Shown piece by piece: positions 26,764-32,764 of a DNA stretch of 32,764 bases. The translations under genes and the position numbers were made by a program. Where the stretch lies: positions 1 to 32,764 of the forward strand of contig JAQVDB010000024.1 of the NCBI GenBank assembly GCA_028698525.1, in the 5' to 3' direction. Origin of the DNA: Clostridia bacterium. Lineage in GTDB: Bacteria; Bacillota; Clostridia; JAQVDB01. Below the pieces are notes generated by a model. The model was not told where the DNA came from. It saw only the letters and a program-made list of their open reading frames with translations, and searched no databases. How positions within the stretch are numbered: the first letter of the stretch is position 1; every line of letters starts with the position of its first letter.

Positions 26764-28254
26764 TTATTGATTTTGAGCTATTGCCATCTGCATTATTTTG
26801 TTTTGACTAGCCTCTTGTCTGCTCAATTCACCTTTTTTACATCCCTCATGCATCACCATTATCCTGTCACTCATGCCTAAAATTTCAGGCATCTCTGATG
26901 ATATCATTATTATTGCAACCCCTGTTTTGGCCAACTTTGACATCAGTCTGTGTATCTCTTTCTTTGCACCTACATCTATGCCCCTAGTTGGTTCATCTAA
27001 TATGAGAATTTCAGGATTTGTAGCAAGCCATTTTGAGATAACTACCTTTTGTTGATTGCCCCCGCTTAAATTCATCGCCTTTTGTTCTATGCTAGGTGTC
27101 TTTATATCCAATTTATCTACATAATCTTCTGCGATCTTTCCCTCTGCATCTTGATCTATAAACTTATGTCTGCTTATACTTTCAAGATATGGTAAAGTTA
27201 TATTTTCCTTCACAGTCATACCCAATATCAATCCTTGCCCTTTTCTATCTTCCGGCACAAATCCCATCCCGTGTCTTATTGCATCTTCAGCAGAATTAAT
27301 ATTTATTTTTTCACCCCTTACATATATCTCTCCTGCTTCTTTTTTATCCACCCCAAATATAGCTCTCATCACTTCAGTACGACCCGCTCCTACCAATCCA
27401 GCAAATCCTAATATCTCGCCTTTTCTCAGCTTAAAATTTATGTCCTTTAAAAATCCTTTTGTGCTTAAATGTTTGACTTCCAGTACTACATCACCTATGT
27501 TAGTCTCTTCTTTTTCAAACATATTGTTTATCTCTCTGCCTACCATAAGACCTACAACATTTTTCTCGCTTATATCTTGGCCTATTAAGTTACCTACCAT
27601 CTGTCCGTCCCTCATCACCGTAACCCTATCGCATATTTGAAATATCTCATTTAACCTATGTGATATAAACACCACTCCAACACCTTCAGATTTGAGCTTC
27701 AATATTATATCTAATAATATTTTGGTCTCACTCTCTGTTAATGATGATGTAGGCTCATCCATAACTATTATCTTAGAATCAAAAGACAAGGCCCTAGCAA
27801 CTTCCACCATCTGCCTCTGTCCTATTGATAGATCTTGTAAGAGAGTAGTTGTGTCTACATCTAAACCGACCATATCAAGTAATTTTCTGGCTTCTGCATG
27901 CATGGCAGTTTTATCCACAAATATTCCGTTGCGTTTTTCTTTGCCTATAAAAATATTCTCTGCAATATCAAGGTTCAATAACACATTTAATTCCTGGTGT
28001 ATTATGCTTATCCCTAGTTTTTGTGCGTCTAATGGCTTTTGAATATCCACTTTTTTGCCGTTTACGAGTATTTCTCCTTGATCCTTTTTATATACACCCG
28101 TAAGTATCTTCATAAGAGTAGATTTGCCTGCACCATTTTCTCCTACCAAGCCCAGAACCTCTCCCTGATTTATATATATATCAACATTATCCAATGCTAA
28201 TACTCCAGGAAATTGCTTGGTCACACCTTTCATCTGAAGATATGAAACTTCCAT
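26764..28254 (-). CDS. sugar ABC transporter ATPase with two cassettes, RbsA type
   Basis: A 496-residue tandem ATPase driving the CUT2 importer. The first cassette has Walker A GENGAGKST (38-46), signature LSIGQRQMVEVARAL and Walker B IIVMDEPTSSLTESE. The second has the degenerate Walker A GLVGAGRTE normal for this family, signature LSGGNQQKVVISKWL and ILILDEPTRGIDVGAK. It shows the RbsA/MglA pattern; a lone ATPase of other importers would be half this length. GGAGG lies upstream of the ATG at 28254. It is the first transporter gene after the ROK repressor. Confidence 0.95.
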   Translation of the reverse strand: MEVSYLQMKGVTKQFPGVLALDNVDIYINQGEVLGLVGENGAGKSTLMKILTGVYKKDQGEILVNGKKVDIQKPLDAQKLGISIIHQELNVLLNLDIAENIFIGKEKRNGIFVDKTAMHAEARKLLDMVGLDVDTTTLLQDLSIGQRQMVEVARALSFDSKIIVMDEPTSSLTESETKILLDIILKLKSEGVGVVFISHRLNEIFQICDRVTVMRDGQMVGNLIGQDISEKNVVGLMVGREINNMFEKEETNIGDVVLEVKHLSTKGFLKDINFKLRKGEILGFAGLVGAGRTEVMRAIFGVDKKEAGEIYVRGEKININSAEDAIRHGMGFVPEDRKGQGLILGMTVKENITLPYLESISRHKFIDQDAEGKIAEDYVDKLDIKTPSIEQKAMNLSGGNQQKVVISKWLATNPEILILDEPTRGIDVGAKKEIHRLMSKLAKTGVAIIMISSEMPEILGMSDRIMVMHEGCKKGELSRQEASQNKIMQMAIAQNQ

Positions 28255-28255
28255 C

Positions 28256-28327
28256 TTAAATACCTCCTTTTTTGGTCATAATATTTCCAATATTATATAT
28301 TTTTCGACAATTATTTTGCTGTTTCAT
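28256..28327 (-). CDS. possible 23-residue leader peptide before the ATPase gene
   Basis: A short reading frame, MKQQNNCRKIYNIGNIM and six more residues, starts at an ATG preceded by AGGAGGGGAG. Its TAA ends one base before the ATPase start, so it would be translationally coupled to it. No homology recognised; it fills the whole gap between the repressor and the ATPase gene. It may be chance, because the ATPase's own GGAGG lies inside it. Confidence 0.3.
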   Translation of the reverse strand: MKQQNNCRKIYNIGNIMTKKGGI

Positions 28328-28345
28328 CTCCCCTCCTCTATTTAT

Positions 28346-29557
28346 TTAACTTATTATATTGTTGAATATGTATTCGCTGCCTACTGCAAATGCACCATAA
28401 ATTCCTGCTTTTTGACCTAACTCAGCCTTTATTATTCTAGGCCTTATAGGGACTAGCTTTTTTGTAACCTTGATAATCTCATTTATATAAACATCCCCTA
28501 ATCTCAAGGCTTCCCCTCCCATTATTATGATATCGGTATCTAAAATACACATCAGATTAGATATAGCCACTCCTACTATCCTAGCCATTTTGATTACCTG
28601 TTCACTGCAAAGGCTATCATGGTCAACAGCATTTACCACCATATCAAAGTCAATCTTATCTAAATCTCCTTTCACCATGCTTGTTATACAACAATATCTC
28701 CCCTTTTTAATCTCGTTCTTTATATTATTTATAAGTGCATCAATGGAAGCTTTTGATTCAAAATATCCAGTATCAGTATATGTGCCATTTAAGGCCTCTC
28801 TATCAATACACAAAAATCCTATCTCCCCTGCCGCATTATTGCAACCTTCATGCAATTTGCCATCAATAATTATACCCGCTCCTATACCCAACCCTTGCGC
28901 AACGCTTACATATACCATGTTTCTGCGACCTACACCTGCACCATACCACGACTCGCCTAATGCAGCAGTGTTTATATCATTTTTAACTATTACAGGCCGG
29001 TTGAATTTTTGTTCAAATAGTGCTTTTATAGATACATTCTCTATATGTTTCAACTGTGGAGCCATCATAAAGTAACCAGTTTTTTTATCGGGCACACCTG
29101 GCACAGCTACTACAAAAACTTTAATTTTTTCATCAAGTCCTGGAATTCTTTCTAACATGCTATCAATTTTTTGAGTAATCAAAGATACTATCTTATTTAT
29201 ATCTCTATCAGCAGGATAGTTTAGCACTGTCTCGCTCACAATCTCTAAGTCCAAATTTGCGATCCCTATTCTTATTTTTTGATTCGCCAAATCCACACCT
29301 ACTATATACCCATATCCATAGTTGAATTCTATCAATATAGGCTTTCTCCCTCCACAGGATACCCCCCTACCTATTTCTACAAGAATACCCTGTTCTAAAA
29401 GTTTTTCTATATTGACAGAAACGGCAGGAGCACTCAAATCCAAAATCTTGGACAAATCCGCCCTGGACATGGGCCCTCTTTCCCTCATCGCATCTATTAT
29501 TAAATTTTGATTTGTTTTTCTTACTAATTGTTGGTTTGCTGCAGATTGAAATGACAT
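28346..29557 (-). CDS. ROK-family transcriptional repressor (XylR/NagC type)
   Basis: A 403-residue protein joining an N-terminal winged helix (residues 13-62, with MSRADLSKILDLSAPAVSVNIEKLLEQG) to a ROK sugar-binding domain from about residue 84 (YIVGVDLANQKIRIGIA). Asp194 (VKNDINTAALGE), SVAQGLGIGAGI and NAAGEIGFL match the kinase fold. As in the kinase of this cluster, the Cys zinc motif and the His after GEIG are missing (Phe here). It heads the CUT2 cluster and probably represses it until the sugar or sugar phosphate binds. AGGAG lies 7 bases before the ATG, and phased AAGT repeats lie upstream. Confidence 0.92.
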   Translation of the reverse strand: MSFQSAANQQLVRKTNQNLIIDAMRERGPMSRADLSKILDLSAPAVSVNIEKLLEQGILVEIGRGVSCGGRKPILIEFNYGYGYIVGVDLANQKIRIGIANLDLEIVSETVLNYPADRDINKIVSLITQKIDSMLERIPGLDEKIKVFVVAVPGVPDKKTGYFMMAPQLKHIENVSIKALFEQKFNRPVIVKNDINTAALGESWYGAGVGRRNMVYVSVAQGLGIGAGIIIDGKLHEGCNNAAGEIGFLCIDREALNGTYTDTGYFESKASIDALINNIKNEIKKGRYCCITSMVKGDLDKIDFDMVVNAVDHDSLCSEQVIKMARIVGVAISNLMCILDTDIIIMGGEALRLGDVYINEIIKVTKKLVPIRPRIIKAELGQKAGIYGAFAVGSEYIFNNIIS

Positions 29558-29581
29558 TTAAAATCTCCTAGTTTGAAATGT

Positions 29582-29620
29582 AAACTTTAAGTTTATTAAG
29601 TTTATTAAGTATCTTTAAGT
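29582..29620 (-). promoter_or_regulatory. palindrome and phased AAGT repeats, candidate ROK operator
   Basis: AAACTTTAAGTTT (29582-29594) is a perfect palindrome. AAGT recurs at 29589, 29598, 29607 and 29617, and AAGTTTATT is directly doubled (29589-29606). It lies 25 bases upstream of the repressor start; XylR-type ROK repressors bind AT-rich AGTTT/AAACT palindromes of this kind. Confidence 0.55.
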
Positions 29621-29638
29621 ATATATTCTACGTATAGT

Positions 29639-29679
29639 AGCTATTTCCTTTTTTTTAAGTGTAAAAAAAGGAAATAGCT
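29639..29679. repeat. 17-bp stem inverted repeat in the divergent gap
   Basis: AGCTATTTCCTTTTTTT and its complement pair perfectly around a 7-base centre. It lies between the repressor's upstream repeats and the plus-strand promoter. The T and A runs are inside the stem rather than after it, so a terminator is not obvious; it may separate the two divergent units. Confidence 0.65.
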
Positions 29680-29686
29680 GTAAGCC

Positions 29687-29715
29687 TTGCAATTATCAAT
29701 TTCTAAATTTATACT
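29687..29715 (+). promoter_or_regulatory. promoter of the secreted anchored protein gene
   Basis: TTGCAA (29687-29692) and TATACT (29710-29715) are separated by 17 bases, giving an untranslated leader of roughly 120 bases before the TTG start at 29845. Confidence 0.7.
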
Positions 29716-29844
29716 TTTGTTGTAGCATGCACTCCATTGTGATAAACTAAATTTTAGAACGATATGCTAACCTTTAAAAAAGCTAACTTTATCTGTTGTT
29801 ATATAAATAAATTTTTATTTTTATCATTTCAGGGGGTATTAAAA

Positions 29845-31122
29845 TTGAAGCCAAAGCTTTATGTGTGTTCTATTTTATGTTTATTATTGATTTTCTTAAG
29901 TTTTAATCCTGTCAAAGCAGGATTAGCTCCACTTGAAAGGCAAGGTAAAATAGTAAATCCTACTGTTTCTGATGATATAAGCCTGACTACAGTTACAACA
30001 AAAATATATCCGGATATTGAAAGCACCGGGTTTGATTCATTGTATATCCTAAAAAACAATGATTTACAAAAAAGGGTAACACTGATTGCAGGATATCCTA
30101 GCGATAACGGCAAAATCTCTAATTTTTCGGTATCTATTGATGGACAATTTCAAAAAATCATATATAGAAAACCATCACCAGATCATGATGATTATATAGG
30201 TTGGTTTACTTGGAATCTGACATTTGAACCGGGTGAAACTAAGATGATAAAAATAAGTTTCCTCCGCCAAAATAATCCCTATGACCCATTCTCTAACCAG
30301 ATATTATACGTACTCAAACCTTCTTCTGGATGGGAAGGAACCATCGGCAAGATAAAAATAGAAGCAATATTTGATAAATATCAACCTTACATCTTTAATC
30401 CCGATCCATCCCCTGCACCTACAGCAATACAAAAAGATGGTACGCTAGAATGGACTATGAAGGATGTACAGCCTCAGCAGAATATTGAAATATTCTTTCA
30501 ACCTACAGATGTACTGACTGTAAATTACTTAAATGAAAAAAGCAAAACATCGGACAAAATGCTTTCTGAAATTGCAAACTCATATAAAAACAATAATTAT
30601 TTAAAATCAATCCGGCTTTGCGAGGATTACTTAAACCAAGGCACCCAGCCAGAATTTAAAAATGAGGTAAATTACTTTTTAGCAAAGGGCTATCATTATC
30701 TGTTAGAATATGATAAAGCTCTCGATGTCTATAACCAGATCAAAGGAACAGAACTTTTTGAAGACCTTTCAACTACTATAAATAATGAAATCTTATACAA
30801 TATATCAACTCTATATGAGCATACAGCAAAAGCTGATGACTACCAGGCTTTTATCGATTCGATAACTGAAAGTAAATCCAGCAAGCCTAACTTGGTATTT
30901 GATGATTGGCTGGAAACCCAAAGACCAATAACAGAAAAAGCAAAAAATCAAGAACAGGACAGTGACACTGAACAAGTTGAAAACCAAACTAACAAAAAAC
31001 AAGACAAACAGGAGGAAACATTCAGTTCGGGAACAGTGCTTTTTTCAGGATTTATATTAGGCTTTTTTATAGCTAGGCTAATATACAAACCTAAAAAACG
31101 TAGAAGATCCTACTATTATTGA
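29845..31122 (+). CDS. secreted membrane-anchored protein with helical repeat region, function unknown
   Basis: About 425 residues if started at TTG 29845, which has AGGGGG 8 bases upstream and gives a clean signal peptide (KPKLYVCSILCLLLIFLSF, ending near VKA). An ATG at 29764 lacks a ribosome site and would bury that signal. Residues about 45-225 look like a beta-rich extracytoplasmic domain, weakly resembling DUF4424. Residues about 235-345 are helical and TPR-like (YKNNNYLKSIRLCEDYL, GYHYLLEYDKALDVYNQI). A charged linker (365-393), one transmembrane segment (396-415) and a basic tail KPKKRRRSYYY follow. It would sit outside the cell, anchored by its C-terminus. It converges with an M1 peptidase gene; a shared envelope role is a guess. 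Confidence 0.75.
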   Translation: MKPKLYVCSILCLLLIFLSFNPVKAGLAPLERQGKIVNPTVSDDISLTTVTTKIYPDIESTGFDSLYILKNNDLQKRVTLIAGYPSDNGKISNFSVSIDGQFQKIIYRKPSPDHDDYIGWFTWNLTFEPGETKMIKISFLRQNNPYDPFSNQILYVLKPSSGWEGTIGKIKIEAIFDKYQPYIFNPDPSPAPTAIQKDGTLEWTMKDVQPQQNIEIFFQPTDVLTVNYLNEKSKTSDKMLSEIANSYKNNNYLKSIRLCEDYLNQGTQPEFKNEVNYFLAKGYHYLLEYDKALDVYNQIKGTELFEDLSTTINNEILYNISTLYEHTAKADDYQAFIDSITESKSSKPNLVFDDWLETQRPITEKAKNQEQDSDTEQVENQTNKKQDKQEETFSSGTVLFSGFILGFFIARLIYKPKKRRRSYYY

Positions 31123-32543
31123 GAAAATAATTCGCGGGCTTGAGCCCCGATTTTTTTTTCAAAAATTTTGTCTATGAAGTTGAAAAACTGCTCATTATCT
31201 ACCTCTTTAAACTTAAATTCATTGTAGTATGTCTTTAAAAATTTAGAAAACCCCTTTTCTCCTAAAAGCTGCTTTAATTGATGAAGTTTATATTTCCCTT
31301 TAGAATAAATCACCTTGCGATATTCTGTTTCCGTGTTAAACTCATGAATCGGGATGGTAATCGGTCTTTTATCATCTGCTATTGCTTGAGAAACAGAATC
31401 TCTAACAGATTCTCCATATATTATTTCATCCGCCATATAAGTGGCAAACGCTTCATCCAGCCAAGGTTCACTGTACTGGTCATTCCCTACTACATTATAA
31501 AACCACTGGTGTGCTACCTCATGTGCTATCAATGTATCGATTGTAGAACAATCGGCTAATCTATCTTTATCTATAAAAATCATTCCCGGATATTCCATGC
31601 CACTCATATGTAGTTGGGTTTCCACTATATCAAGTTCATCATAGCAGTAATCACCCACCCGTTTTTGCATGTAATTTAAAGCTCTAGCAGCCGCATCAAG
31701 CACTTTTTTATTATCCTTTAACTGATTGTATGAATATAGATTTATCGCCTTTTTATCCTTTGTTTCTATAGAATAAGTAAAAGATGGTTTAGATGCCCAT
31801 AATGCAAAATCTCTTGCTAATACTTTTGTCTTATAGATATGCTTTTGTTTGCCCTGATTTTGGCCTGTGGCAGCCACAGTGTAACCTTTAGGGGCTCTTA
31901 CTGTAAACTCATACCATGCTATTTCTGTAAAAAAAGGTTCCCCGATGTCTCTAAATTCATGATAGACCCATTCCCCATCACGTATAGGGGCAAGAGATGG
32001 AATCCAATTACCCATCCATAAAGCATGTTTATTACAGCCTATCCTTCCTTCATCCTCAGGCAGATTAATATCCAGTTTGATATCTAAAATCATAGATTGT
32101 CCTGGCTGCAATGGCTGTTCTAAAGATACATATATTATACCCTCACTGGTTTTAAAAGAAATATCTTGCCCGTCTGTTGATATTTTTTTAACATACGACC
32201 CTTTGCTAGGAGGGTTTAACCAATCAGGATAAAACGTAAGAACTATTTGGTTTAAACTTATATCATATCTATTTTTAAAAACGATTTGTAAATCTCCTGT
32301 CAACCTGGATTCGCTGGGGAAAATATCAAAGTCACCTTTATATAAATTTAAAATTTCATTTTGTTCTGTTTTGCTCGTGCTCAACAACTGGGATAAACCT
32401 GCTTTATCATCTATTGCTCCACCAAAATGGGCAGATAAAAATAACCTATCCTTATATTCCCACCCTATGTACACCAGCAGAAAAATATTTATGATGACTA
32501 GTAAAATTATAATTTTTATTAATACCCTTTTTACACTGCTCAT
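31116..32543 (-). CDS. membrane-anchored M1-family zinc metallopeptidase
   Basis: A 475-residue protein with one N-terminal membrane anchor (about 7-26) and an outward-facing peptidase. Zinc motif HEVAHQW has His341, Glu342 and His345, with the third ligand Glu364 in EPWLDEAFATYMADE, the HExxH-x18-E spacing of M1 (gluzincin) enzymes. MSGMEYPGM (313-321) is the substrate-binding GxMEN-type motif. The N-terminal half is the M1 beta-sandwich. It lacks most of the C-terminal helical domain of full aminopeptidases (about 850 residues), as in short bacterial M1 proteins. It overlaps the convergent gene by 7 bases. Substrate unknown; an aminopeptidase is likely. Confidence 0.9.
   Translation of the reverse strand: MSSVKRVLIKIIILLVIINIFLLVYIGWEYKDRLFLSAHFGGAIDDKAGLSQLLSTSKTEQNEILNLYKGDFDIFPSESRLTGDLQIVFKNRYDISLNQIVLTFYPDWLNPPSKGSYVKKISTDGQDISFKTSEGIIYVSLEQPLQPGQSMILDIKLDINLPEDEGRIGCNKHALWMGNWIPSLAPIRDGEWVYHEFRDIGEPFFTEIAWYEFTVRAPKGYTVAATGQNQGKQKHIYKTKVLARDFALWASKPSFTYSIETKDKKAINLYSYNQLKDNKKVLDAAARALNYMQKRVGDYCYDELDIVETQLHMSGMEYPGMIFIDKDRLADCSTIDTLIAHEVAHQWFYNVVGNDQYSEPWLDEAFATYMADEIIYGESVRDSVSQAIADDKRPITIPIHEFNTETEYRKVIYSKGKYKLHQLKQLLGEKGFSKFLKTYYNEFKFKEVDNEQFFNFIDKIFEKKIGAQARELFSQ
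31134..31159 (+). terminator. terminator inside the antisense end of the M1 peptidase gene
   Basis: GGGC-TTGA-GCCC forms a short stem followed by nine T residues on the plus strand. It lies 11 bases past the plus-strand stop and within the last codons of the convergent peptidase gene. Confidence 0.6.
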
Positions 32544-32764
32544 TCTTCAGTGGTTCCTTCCATTTTAAAATTAAATGTCGATTTTTATATTATAGTCTAA
32601 CATCTTTTCTATAAAATATCATAATAATTAAATATTTGCCAGCAGGATATTTCATTTTTTTTATTGAATATATATATAATTAAGTTTAAAATACAATATT
32701 AGGTAGTATTTATGCAGGAAGCTTAAAATAAATAAACTTCGAAACAAAATAACGTGTCCAAAAC

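Noticed and set aside
29639-29679. Rho-independent terminator
   Set aside because: The T and A runs are paired within the stem and no U-run follows on either strand, and no gene ends just upstream on the matching strand.
29764-29844. ATG at 29764 as the start of the secreted protein
   Set aside because: No ribosome site precedes it and it adds 27 residues before a clean signal peptide; TTG at 29845 has AGGGGG at good spacing.
32544-32764. A gene or clear promoter at the window's end
   Set aside because: The region is AT-rich with a TATAAT on the minus strand but no acceptable -35, and no reading frame with a ribosome site is visible.

Overview
The window is AT-rich and densely packed. Nearly all genes sit on the minus strand in short-spaced operons with strong GGAGG-type ribosome binding sites and occasional TTG or GTG starts. 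A T-box leader, a ykkC-class riboswitch, lipoprotein sugar-binding proteins, a DUF951 gene and ROK-type sugar regulators all point to a low-GC Firmicute. A heterotrophic member of the Clostridia / Thermoanaerobacterales is most likely; I cannot name the genus. I see no rRNA, tRNA, CRISPR array, insertion sequence or prophage.

Layout, in minus-strand transcription order unless stated. (1) 20-5536: a CUT1-type sugar ABC importer (lipoprotein binding protein and two permeases, no ATPase), followed by an AraC-type regulator and a URO-D/MtaA-like protein. (2) 5969-18451: an eleven-gene branched-chain amino acid operon, ilvB-ilvN-ilvC-leuA-cimA-leuC-leuD-leuB-ilvE-nitroreductase-ilvD. It is read from a near-consensus promoter at 18992-19020 through a roughly 530-base leader. 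The leader holds two stacked RNA regulators: a ykkC-class aptamer, most likely the ppGpp-sensing subtype, with its own terminator, then a T-box with a CUC (leucine) specifier and a second terminator. The operon covers valine, leucine and, through citramalate, isoleucine. (3) 19039-20141: DUF951 and an MscS-family channel. (4) 20205-22522: a divergent pair made of a MocR/PdxR-like regulator and an ECF transporter S component, with a tandem 15-bp direct repeat between them; this suggests vitamin B6 salvage. (5) 22582-29557: a second, unrelated sugar system consisting of a ROK repressor, a ribose-type (CUT2) ABC importer, a ROK sugar kinase and a second URO-D/MtaA-like protein. (6) 29764-32543: a plus-strand secreted, membrane-anchored protein of unknown function, convergent with and slightly overlapping a membrane-anchored M1-family metallopeptidase.

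Three points deserve most attention. The first is the two-aptamer leader, which looks like an AND gate for (p)ppGpp and uncharged tRNA-Leu. The second is that a URO-D/MtaA-like protein occurs at the end of both sugar-import clusters although the transporters belong to different families. One copy keeps the His-X-Cys...Cys metal site of corrinoid methyltransferases, and the other has Asp in place of both Cys. The third is the MocR-type repeat between the regulator and the S component. All functions are read from sequence motifs and context; no database search was run.
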